A stretch of DNA of 64,000 nt from Nereocystis luetkeana (Eukaryota; Sar; Phaeophyceae; Laminariales; Laminariaceae). Position numbers and translations under genes: made by a program. The notes beneath the pieces are model-generated. The model was not told the DNA's origin. It did not search any database and was given only the letters and a program-made list of their open reading frames with translations. This document shows positions 1 to 25,196 of the stretch, piece by piece (within the stretch, counting starts at the first letter, position 1; each line of letters opens with the position of its first letter). The stretch covers positions 3,821,732 to 3,885,731 of the forward strand of contig JARUPZ010000005.1 of the NCBI GenBank assembly GCA_031213475.1. Reading direction: 5' to 3'.

Positions 1-179
1 GCATACCAGGTACGTACGTGGCAACGTAGTATCTCTGTGGAGTAGCTTTGTGACCACAGAACTTGTATATCTTGAAATCCACACTATGGACAATATGGGC
101 AACAGTCCTATAATAATAGTCTATTGATAGCTTCCTATTGCAATTGACTGTCTATTGTGGTCCCTAATTAATTCCAATT

Positions 180-2240
180 CATTGAAAGACATCAAGCTCT
201 ATTATCCCGGCAATTTCTACTGAATGCCCCCTACCTGGCCCTATATTGTCCAGACAACTCCATTTTACAGGCAGTCGCCGTAATCAATGGCCCGGAGAAT
301 TCCAATTTATGGGCCTTCTCCTATATAAATTGTCCGTCCAATTCCAGTTGACAGGCCGTTTGCTGAACCAATTGTCCCGACAATTAATTCCAATTGACGG
401 ACGGCCCCCCGAATCAGTTGTCTGGACAATTTCTATTAATAATATAGACTGCCGCCAAAACTATATTTGTCCCTACAATTCCAATTAATAGGCAGTCTCC
501 CAGATCAATTGCCCCGACAATTCCAATTTATACACAGCCTCCAAAATCAATTGTCCGGACAACTTCAATAATTAGCAAACTGCCTTCTAAATCAATTGTC
601 CGGGCAATTCCAATTAGCAGACAGTATACAAAATCAATTATCCGGATAATTTCGACTTATTACAAAATCACTTCTTCAGACAATGCCATTGGTAGGCAGT
701 CTACTGACTCAATTACCCGTACATTTCAAGGTATCAGTGCATACGTGTTATTTAGTTTCGTGAAACGTTTTTTTAATGATTTTGATATGAGCGCATGGGC
801 TAGGCGGTGTCAAAACGTCCTACGTGCGGACTTACAGTACAAAGCTAAAGTTGAGGTGTCCCGCCCTTTTCTGCTGATTATGCCTTGGACAATAGACCTA
901 CCTATCAATAGACTATTGCCCCTACAGCAGAGTCACGAAGTTGTCTATTAATAGGAATTGTTCGGGTCAGTGATGTCAAAGACTGTCTAGCAATTAATTG
1001 AGTTGTTTAGACAATTGATCTTGGATACCGTCTATCAATTGGATTTATTCGGATAATTGATATCGGGTACTGCTGTCTAGCAATTGGAATTATCCTGACA
1101 AATAATATTGGAGACTCTCAATCAATCGAAATTGCCCTGACAATTGATTTCAGAGACTGCCCATTAATTGGAATTGTCTGAACAATTGATGTTTGGTGCT
1201 TTTCAATAATTGGAATTGTCCAGACAAACGAGCTCGGAGACTGCCTATTGATTGAAACTGTGCCGGCAAATGATTTAATAGGCTGTCTATTAATTGAAAT
1301 TGCTCGAGCAATTGATTTCGGGTGATTTACATGAATTGGACTTGTCGGGGCAACTGCTTAGGGAGACCGTCCATTAATTGGAATTGTCCGGACTATTGGT
1401 TCCGAAAGTGATCTACCATTGGGATTGTCACGGCTATCGAGTTTAAGAGGGCTGTGTTATTTAAAAGCCGGCAACTGTTTGTAGAACTACACAGTTGATT
1501 TGGTCAGTACATAACAATACCATGTTAATATTGCCTCTACAACTGGATCGGGAACTTCCCTGTCGACGTAATATTTTGCAAGGTCCTTTACTGTACCGTA
1601 TTACGAGTAGGATCAATTTAATGGGGAGTGTCTTATCATAATACAATAAACAGGTACACGGCCACGACATTTACCGAGCAATTGGTTTCTTGCGCGGCAT
1701 CTGCAATACATTGTGCGGACGATTCCAACTACTTTCCGATCGCCGAAGTCCGTTTGGACAATTCCATTTAATTAACAGCACCCGAAATCAATTGTTGGGA
1801 CAATTCCATTCAATAAGCAGCATCCGAAATCAATTGTTCACACAAATCCAATTAATAGGCAGCTCCCGAAATCAATTTTGTCTGGACAATTCCAGTTAGT
1901 GGACAATACCCGAAATCAATTGTCCGGACAATGTCAATTGTTGGGCCAGCACCCGAAATCAATTTGCTAGATAATTCAAATTAATTAGCAGTCTCCGCAA
2001 TCAATTGTTTAGACAATTCCAGTTCATAGACAACACTCGAAACCTATTTATTGCTCACACAATTCCAATTAATAGATGGTCTTTGAAATCTATTGCCTGG
2101 ACAATTCCAATTCATAGAGAATCGCCGAAATCAATTGTATGGGCAATTTCAATTAATAGACAGTCGCCCAATCCAATTGGCGAGGCGAATGCTATTAATT
2201 ATCACACAGCCTCCTGAATTAATTGTAGACCCAATCGATA
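180..2240. repeat. Satellite array A, ~43-45 bp units in alternating orientation
   Basis: Degenerate tandem units are built on AATTGTCCGGACAATT, followed by a CCAATTAATAGACAGTC-like half. Forward units occupy about 230-720, reverse-complement units about 885-1430, and forward units resume about 1735-2240. Unit spacing measured between successive AATCAATTG words is about 43-45 bp. Short open frames here are composition artefacts; no gene is supported. Confidence 0.85.
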
Positions 2241-2299
2241 GACTATTGAAATAGTAGTTGTCCAGGGTGTGATTTATGGGCATCTTCACTGGCCTACTG

Positions 2300-3200
2300 T
2301 TCGGCCAATAACCTATACCCTGGTATTGTACCTATCCATCTTAACACATTCGCCAAAAAAATAGGTATCGATCGACAAAACCACACACTTATCCTGAAAA
2401 CAGTAGACTATTGCACAAAATTCTCGGAACATAGTGATCAAATAAATAGATATCGATCGCCACGTCTCTGAACATACTGACTGGTAAAGTAAGTACTGTA
2501 GGTATCGCCTAGACAATTCCACAAACCTATCCTAAGAACAATACCCTGTTACGTATTGCGCTGAACCGAACAAATAGGTATCGATAGACAATTTCACCCT
2601 CCCACTGCAGGGGGCAATAGCTATCAATATGCAAAACCTAGGAATGCCTAGGCACCATTTATCTTACCATAGTGGTCAAAGAAGTAGGTGTCGATCGACA
2701 AAACCTCACACCTATCCTAAGAATAACACGCTATTGGTCAAAGAAGTAGGTAACGATCGACAAAACCTCACACCTATCCTAAGAACAACACGCTATTGCA
2801 CAAAATTCTCTGAACATATTGATCAAGTAAATAGGTATCAGTCGGTACTTCTCTAAACATATTGGGTAATCAAGACGTATCGATAGACAATTTCACATGC
2901 CTACTTTAAGAACGATCGCCTATTGTACGTATTGCTCTGAACCTATTGGTCGAATCAGTAGGTAGGTATCGATAGACAAATCCATATATACCTATCCTGA
3001 GGACAATTGGCTGTTGTCTACGTATATTTCTCTGAACATACTGATCAAATAGATAGCTGTCGATAGACATTTCATCATTCTCTTGCAGGGGGCAATGCAT
3101 ATCGATATGCGACAACCCAACCTATTGACCGAGCAGTAGGCATAGTCAACAGGCTGCTGGTCAGCGTGTGGTATCAAACAGCGTGTATCAGGTAATGTAT
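2300..3200. repeat. Satellite array B, ~62 bp degenerate units
   Basis: Recurring words include GGTATCGATCGACAAAACC, CACACCTATCCTAAGAAC and CTATTGCACAAAATTCTC. The clearest pair is adjacent at about 2690-2800, about 62 bp apart and nearly identical. It directly follows array A and shows no coding signal. Confidence 0.75.
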
Positions 3201-5950
3201 CAACTATCAACTGTCAAAAAGAGTAGTATGTGCCAATACTGTGCAGTGCCCACGACAAATTCGAGTGTGTAATGATAGATATGACGACAATTTGGTACTG
3301 TATCCAGGGGATGAATACAACCATCTTCAATATAAAGTGCCTGCTACTACAGAGCACGTACGTACTCATGTCAATATATTTAGATAATGTTATCATGGTA
3401 CTGGTCAACATTGGTACATTGAGCTCGTTTTCGCGGTATTTGGTATCTGTTGGGGCTTATGGGTACGTAATAGGTTGTATGGTATTTAACCGTGCTGTAT
3501 ACGTACGGATCACAACAGGTACTGTATTCATAGTTGTAATATACGACAACAGGAGTACGCACTTAAACCATCGCACGATGTATGTGTCCTCGTCGACTGC
3601 ACCTGGTAAGCTGCATGGTATGTATGTACGAAGTATGTAAGTATACCTTATCAGCCGGTGATAAGAAATCACCCCCCCTGGAACTCATTTCGGACCCGAT
3701 TTCATCACAAACTAGGGTGGCGCACCCAAGCAACATGGCGGGATCGGGAAGACCTCGTCCATAAACGCGTTGCTGAGCGTTTGCACTTTCCCCCGTCGTC
3801 GATAAAACCACCTCCGAAATAAAACTGAGGGTGTGTTATCTTAGCACACGTGTTAATATGCGGAATGCAAGCTGCATGGCATGTACCATATACATGTCGA
3901 ACTTCATGAGTTGCACAAAGCTTCTTGAACGCATTATGTAACGCTTCTTCAAACCGTTTGGAACTCTTCGATTTGCGCACAAACAACTCCTTTTGGGCAG
4001 GCTCGCAGCGGGTAAAGGAGGCATAGGGGGCTGGCTGAACGCGACCACGGCCGAGAGGACACGCCGCAGCTCTTCCTGCTATACCACCCCTGCAGTACAG
4101 ACCACCGATGTGGCCTTCGGGGAAATCATGGTCAAAAACAAAACGTCCCGGGAGGAAGGACACGCACAAATTCCGGCGGACCATCTCCAAAGAGTTCGCT
4201 CTAAATACTCTCTTTGGCAAAGGTTTTCACGGACCGGGCAAAACTTGTCCCGTACTTACGAAAACCCCCCAAAAATTAAAAAGCGGGGGCGGGAAGACGA
4301 GATTTTCCCCACGAAAAGTTGGTTTATGGCTTTGCTCGTCGTTTCGTTGTAGGTCTTAATCAAATGTGTTTAGGTTTATCTGAATGTTTTGTATTGCGAT
4401 GTTTCCGCCGACTGCGGGCAAGAAGGGAGCAGAGCTCCCATCCAGCAATTGTGATAATACTACTAGACGCCGCTGGTAACTATAATTTCATGTCTAGGAG
4501 GCGAGGGAGGGGGGACGGATAGGAAGGGGGGGGAGTTACTTCACGGCTTACTGTTTCCTGAATCGCCGTGGGCGTAATTGTTTGCTGCGCATGGGTTTAT
4601 TGGGTTTATTGTGTTTATAGCAACTGAGGACGCCTTCATGGGTCGGTCTCTTGCAAGTGAGTACGTATGTATGCCTTCAAGAGTCGAGTGCGCTCACGTA
4701 AGAACATACATTTTATTTATGCGTCTGGGACACAGGCCAGCCCACGCCCACCGTAGAGCCAACGGGGCACGACACAGGCCAACTAATAAGGAACAAATGA
4801 ACGAAAAGGTCGAGCCTTCCTCCATCATTCCACCGGCGTCTCGACGCGTGCTCCCAACCAGCCAAAGCCAAACACCTACTGAGGTCAACCCGAAACACAT
4901 AAACTTCGCCGTTCGCACAGAACACGCACTCCCATGTCAGCCAAGGCCCCAGCCATAAAATCAAGCACATAAGAAAATACGTGTTCCCACGCCAGCCAAA
5001 GCTCAAGCCATGAAATCAAGCTCACACGAGAGGCACGCCCCCACGCCAGCCAATGCTCCAAATACATCTTTCTGAATCGACGCTCCGGCCATTAAACCAA
5101 GCACAAGCCACGAAATTATTCCCTTGTGTTATTGCAGCGAGTAGTTTTTATAATCTAACACCACCGAACAGCAGCCCTTACGCTCGTCCACCCGCAAACC
5201 CTTGTTTGGAACCAGTCCCACTGTCCGAGAGAGATCGCACAGTAAAATGGCCTTGTTCCTCTCCCACTGCTGGACACCGCATGGTCAGCCGGCCCTACCG
5301 TACGCCCTGTTAAGTTCTCTGTTCTTCCGGTCCTTTTCCATCCGTGATCTTGCAGTGTCTGCCCTCACCCGCACCTGCCGAAACGGGAAAAAGAAATGGC
5401 GGGCACGGGAGGGTTGGGGCGGGCAGGTAGTAAGCAGTGTACACGACTTGGCCCGACTTGGACAAACTGGTTGATGGTCCACACTGTTAATAGCCCATCA
5501 CTTCATCCCGAGAAATTTCCCCAGGCTGTTGGGGTAAAGACTGGGGCAAGGGTTAGGGTCAAGTATAGTTTCAATCATTTTATCCCAAGATCCATAGGTA
5601 CAGGGAGCGAAAACAAGCCTTAGCCTCGTGGCTGGTATTTTACCTCCAATCTTTGTCTTGCTCACCGAGTGTCATACCTGACGCATGATATATACGATGT
5701 ATGCTATGGCCGACGCCAGAACAATCTACAGAGTGGGGGGGGCAGTCACATCAGCAGGTGCAGGACACAAGAGTAGATGACGCGGGCGCGTCTCAACGTC
5801 AGCGGTAGTTTTTTATTGAAATGTAAAAGGCACTTGGACCCCAAGCCGGTGCACACCATGTACATTTGATACCGCCCGAAATAAAAATAGGCACAGATTA
5901 CAGATGCCTTCGTGCACATGAAAAGTTCCAAAAAGGTAATGTGCCCCCTT
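3201..5950. other. Unassigned region between the satellites and the CEP95-like 3' end
   Basis: No gene could be supported. A minus-strand frame of 171 codons at 4220-3705 is open but has no recognisable domain, no splice support and an unconvincing composition. The stretch also holds a small tandem array (4920-5125). The true last exon and 3' UTR of the CEP95-like gene may extend into the right-hand end. Confidence 0.5.
4920..5125. repeat. Short tandem array, ~57 bp units
   Basis: Three to four degenerate copies share CAGCCAAAGCTCAAGCCATGAAATCAAGC-type sequence, seen near 4936, 4993, 5046 and 5089. Weaker related words occur upstream from about 4735. Confidence 0.6.
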
Positions 5951-5961
5951 TACGTGCAAGC

Positions 5962-8900
5962 TCATTGACTCCGTGCGCTATCCTGACCCACACTGGCGAC
6001 ATGTTATTGAAGCGCAGAATGACTACCGTACATATCAGTAACCCCATTATCTACTACTTCGTACCTGGTATGGTAGTAGCACCTTACCAGACGATGTATT
6101 TGTGGAGAAAATCAAGTCGTGCTTACCTGCTTGAGTCGTCGTTCGAACGCGGTGTTTGGTCGAACGCCCAGAAATCTGTCTCGGGAGGCGCCCGACCAGT
6201 CCTCCATGTGCAGGAGCTCCTTGTAGGCATGCTGGACCTCGGCGTGGTGGCGCTCCTCCGCCGCTGCTTCCACCGCCTGCTGTTCGAGCTGCAAGGGCGG
6301 CAGTAGACAAACCAGCGTTAATCGGGAATGCGCTACGCTGGTCGTTTCTCTTGGTACATCCCAGACAGAGTACCATAGGCATCAAAGCGCCGATCTATGG
6401 TACATCAACCGCGTGGCCACACCTGAGAAGTGTTGTACTGCAGTAATGTAGTACGACTCCTTGTGCCTTTTGGTAGGCACGGTCAATCTACAGTGCAATT
6501 TACTACGAAATAAACCTGCATTAATAAGAGTAGTTCATCATTTTTGGCCATAAGCAAAATCGACAACAATAACAATATCCCATCCCATCTCAAGAGAAAC
6601 CCAAGCAGAGAAGACGTACACAAAGGCCATACGCCAGCCACTCCATACCTACTCCCGTCGGCCCGAATATAAGTCAAGATTTAACAGCCAGATAGCTACA
6701 TCACGAGTACAAAACTAACTAATATAACTAGTACATACCTGGTACCTGGTAGGTATCAGGTGTTTTTCAATCAAGCAAAGAAGAACATCACATCATATCA
6801 CATCATCACCTGGCTGGAGAGACGGGCCTCGTAATCAATTTCGGCGCGACGAAAGACATCCGACAGTTTTCTCTCTTCCGAGGCCATGGCCAGCGCGCGC
6901 TCCCGACCGGATCCTTGCTCGTGCTCCACGATTAGCTGCACGCGCTCGTTGAAGCTGTGAAAAGCAAAAACAAAGGTATCCAGCTGGTCTGTGTTACTCC
7001 GAGTGGTTTGGCGCTCAGCAATTACCCACAATTAAACGAAAGGCCTCATGTAATCATGTGCAGGTATCCCCCAGAAGAGCAGTTACTCACCGGCAATCGG
7101 ATGCATGTGGACCGTATTGATTACGGTTAACGGGTGCAATGCTGATCCTTTGACACACATATAACATTACCGCAAGTACACCGAGAACACAAAAGCAATA
7201 CATATATGTGGTGCAATTCATCGCAGGCGCCTCACAATCTCTCAAGGTCGTCCGATTGCGCCTGCCACGCGAGGTGGAGCGCCTTGAGGCGTGCCGCGTC
7301 CTCCCGGTCATCCTCCTGCATTTTCCACAAAAAATCGTCCAAAAAACAGCCGCAGAAGATATGATAAAAATGAGAACGAGTTTAGGCGGACCGGAACCTA
7401 AGCGCCTTCTCTATCCAACCAGGAATTGTGGTGCGTAAGTCTCGAGGCGATTGGCCCAATACCTACCTACCAGGTACCGCGCAGTTCTACCTCCATGGTA
7501 TCTACTTATCTGGTACACGTTCCCCGAGATAAATTATTAAGAATTGGATTCATAGTGGTACAAATTGCATAGTGCGCCGTATTCGAAGGGATAGCCCATT
7601 TACCACTGCATCCACGTTGTGCGAACGACCTACTTTTCTAAATTCAGACTGGAATCAGTTCTGCTGTACGTGAAAAGAAGGTACGAGGGTACGAGCTATC
7701 ATCCCCTTTACCGCTGAATACGTTTTTCGTTTTCAGTAGTCAAAAGGTTGACCAAAATATGACAGATATCATATGACAGATATCCTCCAGATTGGCGGCG
7801 CAGGCCAAGCCGCAGTGAGGTACGAGTACCCACCTTGCGCTGGCGGTGTAAGGCCGTAAGAATCTTCTTGTACAGGTGGCTCAGCCGGCCACGGCCTTCG
7901 TCCTGGACGCGCAAGCGCTGCGACAGCCTCGCCAGCCGCAGTTGCTCTTCCATACGGTCTTTCTTGATCTGCATGCGGACAAAAACAGAAAAAAGGTACC
8001 AGGTATATACGTATATACAAGCAGGCAGGCTTACGACACCGCAGAGAGAGTGGCGAACCGCCTCTCGAACACCAAGGCCATGCTTCCCTCGCCACTCGAC
8101 GCGAAAGACACACACCAACGAGTATTGAGCAGTTACTGCAAAAGGCGTACGTACATAGCAGGAAAACCTAGCCCAGTCGTGAATGACGCACTCCCACACG
8201 CGTTACACACCCTAGCACAGGGGGGAGTCGATGCGCTTTGCCGGCGCGCCAAACACCACCAAAACCTAGGAACCTGAAAAAGTATGTGTACAGCACATAC
8301 CTGGCGGACCCTCGCGACGTGCCGGGCGTTTTTGTGAGCAAACCGTTGCTTCCTTGCGTCCGCGAGCTCCCTCTGTGATAGCAAGGCGACACGGAATGCG
8401 TAGGTTATACTATAAGCCCGTCACCAGCATCGTGTCGTTTGGCACTCTTCACAAAAAGTAAGTGCGAGTTGTCGCCTGAGCGAAAGCGCGAAAATCCAAA
8501 TCTGATTCAAGAGATACGTGCAGCAAAACGTCTACGACTTTCCTCTGTTTTCCCGCGGGGACTAAAAGAACAATCCGTGGCGTTGAACCACGAGAAACAC
8601 GCACCACACCTCCTCCTACAAGCCCTGTGAGTGTCTCCCTTTTTTCGACGAGGGGAATCGATCGACATTTACAATATGACAAAACGGGTCACCGCACGGG
8701 TTTCAGGCATCCGAGCTCCTTCCACCCTGTCCCGATGTATGTGCAATACGTACGATAAACGTTTTCCAATGCGCCACCAGCATGACACACGGCGGCATGA
8801 CGTACCTTCCTCAGCGCGGTGAGGCGATCTTTGAGCACACGCTGGTAGTACCGTCGGTACTTCATTTCCCGCTCCTCTTCCTGCAGGTACACAGATTCAC

Positions 8901-11900
8901 AGAGAAAACGTTGGGTACAGCCGCGCGTGCCAGCACGCAACGGGCGTCCGAAGCAGACAATTAATGATGCCGCGCGAGAAACGCACGCACCAGATGCAGC
9001 AGGAAGGGGCGCAGCGCCTGCAACGCGCGGTTGCCGTCGAATGCTAGGCGACACTTGACCAATGAAGTCGAACCCATCAGACCAAATATTTCGCACCGAT
9101 ATCACCCTGCGTTGTGAAACCATAGGCGAAAGCATGCCATCGACGTCATTCGGCGGTGTAAAATACGCCAAAGACCAAGACCATCATCAATGGAGCATAT
9201 CGAATGTCTTTTAGACGGGTACAAGTAATTTACACCCCTTGATGGTCAATGGGTTAAGTAAAATAAGACGCGAGGAGAGGTTTAGGTGACGCATTTAGTC
9301 GGGCAAATGCTGAGCGTTGGATGAGAGCACCCAGGACTTCCATGACCCCAAGCTGTCTGACACAACTATAGAACGCCCTCAACCACAGCGTGACCGCAAA
9401 CACAGAGACGACGCCAAGGAAACAATGACCTGTCTATTGGCATGCTGGTCCAGTCCGAGCTCCACGTCCCTGAGCGGCCCCGCCCTCGCCTCCTGGCCAT
9501 CCTCGAACCCTCCGTCTCTCTCCTCGTATATCCGATGCGCTTCCAGAATGTCCCGCGCGGTCAGACCCTCGCCTTGGGGGCTCAATGGCGACTCCGCCTC
9601 TCTTTGGAAAGGACTCAGCTCGCTTCTGCCTATGCTCTCGCCCAAGTCATCTTCAACACGTTGCTCTTCACCCAGCCCCCCATCCCCGGCAGCTAGTTGC
9701 ATCTCCCCGGAAACCTGGAACTCTCTACGGCGGGCTCGGCGCATGCTCGACCCCGGCTCTCGGCCCCTAGCTGATAAGCGAGTGGCGGACTGCTTCGCGC
9801 CGGATGGGTATAATTTACCAAAAAAGCAAAATGGCGGTGGACAAATTAGGAAACACGAGAAGCTTAGACCCCCCCAAATGTCGGCAAACCGGAAGGCCTC
9901 AAGCATTGTGTTTTTTTTTGTCGTTCGCGGGGGGAGACGAAGAGCCTTGTGTACTTGTCGCTGCCTTTGTGGGATGGAGGGCTACTCTCCCTAGAAACCA
10001 CAGGCAAAACAAGAACATGCAGAGGCTATTTTTTAATAGTTTCAAATTGACACGCGCCTTTAAAACACTTACCAGGTAAAATATATATTGAATATGTACG
10101 TGCAGTAGTAGCCCTGGCATGTGAAAGTTATCGTGAGGTCAAACTGAAAAGGACCAAGTTATCGATGTCCTTTGGAACCCTAGAGACTCTACAGGACGAC
10201 ACCCCCTCATCAAAGTATTTACAAGTGCGCTAGGCATAAATAATCACAACGCTTGCTGTAGGTCACCTGGCCTAGACGGCTCGAGCGGCTGGTGGCGGCC
10301 TGTGGCCTCGAGCTCGGAACATGGAATTGCTGCTGGCCATACTGTAGCTGTGGCTGTGGCTGGGCTTGCCGGGTGAGCCTCCGGCGAGAACCGGTCCAAA
10401 ACTCGTTTGCACCGGACGCACCATCAGGTCGAGCTGCAAATAAAAGATTAGCGGCCACCATTCCAAGACGGATGACGCCAAGCGCGCGGCAACGAGCGAA
10501 CGGGTTCGAAAACCCGGGGTGAATACTTCAGATATCGCCGACTGTGATGATCGTCCTACTATTATAAACGATCTAAGCCTGCAATCATTTTCGCTTCATC
10601 CCGCAAGTCGCCTCGCAAACAATTGAAGATCTCATATAAAGTGAAGATGTCTGCCTGGCGTTACGGAGCTCTGTCGTACTCTTATTCTTGCTGACCAATC
10701 CAATCAAAGTGCTCACTGCTGTGGTCGCATGCTCCTATGATATAATGACGCCGCACTGTGATATGAATAGGATGCATGATGGGCGCTGCAGTCACGGCTG
10801 GTATTAGCAGGCGCCGTTCCGGACGATAAAGGACACGGCGTCAAAATGGTATTGATTTGACTACGTGTGACACTCGGAAGCTCACCTTGGCGCTTGATGA
10901 CCACCTCGCTGATTCCCATAAAGATGTCCACAAGGTTTCTGAAATCACAAACACGAGGGTGACAAAGCAAAAAGACAACGAAGCAAGTGGGTAAGCGGTC
11001 CCTGTTCAATAAAATCGTCACATGGAACAATGTAGAGTGGTTGCAAGTGCTAATTAACAGTTGCGCTCTGCTCAGCCCTCAAAGCGGCCGGGAATAGTTG
11101 AACGCTGCGATTCTACTACAAGTCCTGTACTAGTAATAGTAGATTGCAGCACAATCTTGAGTACATCCATACACCAATATAGCTATTAATACCTGGTATG
11201 CGATTATACACCAAGGGGACTAAATCTAAATCGCGCAGCAGCTTATACCATGTCTATGCCAAACCTTGACCAGATACTAGTGTAGTGCGTACCAGGTAGG
11301 TCCATAAACCAGATACTAATGTTGTCGTACTTAGATACCAGGTATTGGGGAAAAGCGCAACTCACCGGATGGCCACTGTATCGCCCCGGACGATGGCCTC
11401 TCCAGTGATGTGGGATAAGTCCATGTTGAGGATCGGTCCAGCCAGGGCATCCACCACCATCTGGGCGTTATGGACGTAGTTGTGGACGTGCGCCGGCTTC
11501 CTCACGACTCCCCTCTGCCGTACCTGGCAGTCAGTGTCCACGAAACGTAACCCCATCGGAAACATGAGCACCAACTACACGTATATACTCGTACCACGAC
11601 CATGCCATGGTTACAACAGCAGTACATCACATACGTACTCATAGGAGCGAGGAGAACTGCAGCAGTACCCACACGTGTACCTATCTATTTACCCGGGATG
11701 TCATATAAAGTAACTGGTACAAACTGCAAAAATGATGCCATCTTAATTCCATGTAGTTTGCCACCAGTATGGAATACGTACGCAACGCCCTCGAAACTTC
11801 GTGATTTCAGCAGCGGTATCTTCCCGAACGCCCATTGCCAATGTGGATTGTTAGAATGCTTGGGCAACGGGCAAGCCGACAGCAGTTTTATCAGTACAAG

Positions 11901-13146
11901 GTGTGGCCTACAGCAGTACAGGACACCCAATAATAACAAAACAAGCGATGAAAAAGAGGCAGGCTGAGCTTTACAGGAGAATACACCAAATTGGGAGTCT
12001 TTCTGTTAATAGTGAAGTTGGTGTCGTAGAACGCACCTATTCTCAAACAAGAAATCCAGACTGGGTCAGCTCTCCTATTTCTTATCCAAAGTAGGTGTCG
12101 TACGGATGAGGTGAAATATCGAACATAACATTCGATAAAAGACGAACGGATCGAACATACTGGCTGTAGCAGCAGCAGCAGCAGCAGCAGCACACAGCAG
12201 CAGCAGTCAGCAGTGAGTGTTATAAATAGTCGCACGCCGCACCTGGAACATTGCCTCGAAGATGGCGACGAACATGCTGGAAGCGCTCTTGCGCAGCTCC
12301 TCGAACGAGTTGATGGGCTTCGCATAAATGCCAACGCGATTCAGGAGCGTGTTGATGCTTGCCTTCACAAAACCAAAGCACGAATAGAGGACACGCGAAA
12401 ACGAATACCATACATAGGGGCCGGCGTCGTTTCCTCAATGCAAAGACTGAAGATGCATCGCCTACGCGTACTATCAATACGACGTATCAATATTAATATT
12501 TATAATAATACGCTCGTACGAGTATTGAGTAGGTATTGAGTACTATTAATAAGAGACAGCTGTAACAAAGAGAGTGGCCGGCTTTAAGGTATGATACACC
12601 TGGTGTACGATGATACTTCTGCAGTACTGGTACTGCTGTACATATAAGTACCGTTCCTTCGCGCACTTTTTATCCTGTTGTATACTCGTATCCTGTTCTT
12701 GTCCGGCCCTGCCTTGTTTCAAAGGCTTGCAACAGGAAAACTCGCCAGATTTTCAACAACAAATGGCGCCAAATGTCGAGGATGCAAACAGCGTCGGCGT
12801 TGGGGCTCTTCACTATCAGCATTGCGCCATCCAAGGATCCTCACAATAGGACGACCCCCCACCACCCACTAGCCACTCTCACCAGTATGAATCCTTCTTC
12901 GGTGGCTTCATCGAGAGAAGAATCAGGCGGGGACTGGGATGGTCCGCTCATTGTCTGTTGCTTCTCCTTCAAACCGTAGATTTTGCACACTTTGTTCGTG
13001 CTAAACAAACGCCCCGGCCGTAGCGAGGACTTCGCCGGAATACAGCAATGACCCCCTTTCGCTGCTCATCAACGACTAGTCCCCTTCTGCACCCCTCTGG
13101 CGATGCCCCCCCTCACGTTTCCTGCGGTATACCTCTGTGCGTCCAT
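5962..13146 (-). CDS. CEP95: CEP95-like centrosomal/basal-body protein, multi-exon
   Basis: Exons in transcription order: 13146-13117 (proposed start, 10 codons), 12362-12243, 11523-11366, 10938-10886, 10433-10267, 9789-9430, 8880-8806, 8372-8301, 7968-7834, 7315-7236, 6954-6810, 6288-6127, and a tentative 21-nt last exon 5982-5962. All introns are GT-AG and phases match at every junction, giving about 519 residues before the last exon. Residues about 10-120 form a calponin-homology-like fold: NTLLNRVGIYAKPINSFEEL, then NAQMVVDAL, DLSHITGE and NLVDIFMGISE, which align with the N-terminal domain of animal CEP95. A Gln/Arg-rich linker (about 121-176) and an acidic, low-complexity segment (177-296) follow, then long charged coiled coil (297-519). 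CEP95 proteins localise to centrosomes and spindle poles; a basal-body role here is inferred. The first and last exons are the weak points; the middle is firm. Confidence 0.8.
12168..12213. repeat. (CAG)n microsatellite
   Basis: Interrupted GCA/CAG repeat of about 45 bp inside the CEP95-like gene's second intron, just downstream of the exon ending at 12243 on the minus strand. It is not translated in the proposed model. Confidence 0.9.
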
Positions 13147-13266
13147 GGGAAAAGCCAAACGGGCGTAGGTGTACAAAGGGTTTCAACGCTTAGGTCCGTC
13201 GCGTATATACCAGGGTGTCGGTTGATTTGTCCCCTCCTCGCTGGATTCCGCACAGCAGTTCACGAG
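13147..13266. promoter_or_regulatory. Probable bidirectional promoter / shared 5' region of CEP95-like and CNOT11 genes
   Basis: The proposed CEP95-like ATG (13146, minus) and CNOT11 ATG (13267, plus) are 120 bp apart and transcribed away from each other, so both 5' untranslated regions and any core promoter must lie here or overlap the neighbouring gene. I see no clear TATA box. The claim depends on both start codons; a CNOT11 N-terminal exon farther upstream, or a different CEP95 first exon, would widen or remove the gap. Confidence 0.4.
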
Positions 13267-24906
<11,640 letters not shown>

Positions 24907-25169
24907 GGAAACATTTATGTAGGCGAGCGAGCAAGGGGAAACGTAATGTGTGGTAATGTTTTGGCTCCGCGCCAGATTTGGAAGGAGGGGGAGAGGGGGC
25001 GGGAGGCGGGGACGGGGGACGGGCGAGGAGTATTTGCATCGCTGGTTGTGTTTACCAACGGTATCGGCCTTGGGCGAACGCTAAAGCGGGCGCGAAAAGG
25101 TTTGCCCAGGTAGTTTTCTCTGGACGCTGTGCATGCCGTGTACCTTTAGGCCACTCGCGCACGCAGACA

Positions 25170-25196
25170 CCTGCCTGCCTGCCTGCCTGCCTGCCT
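25170..25196. repeat. (CCTG)n microsatellite
   Basis: Six CCTG units. A similar shorter tract with TGCC repeats lies at about 23691-23711 in CNOT11 intron 9. Confidence 0.9.

Noticed and set aside
3705..4220. 171-codon minus-strand frame
   Set aside because: No recognisable motif, and no splice connection to the CEP95-like gene in phase.
9317..9994. 225-codon plus-strand frame
   Set aside because: Antisense shadow of the 120-codon CEP95-like exon 9789-9430, whose splice phases fit on the minus strand.
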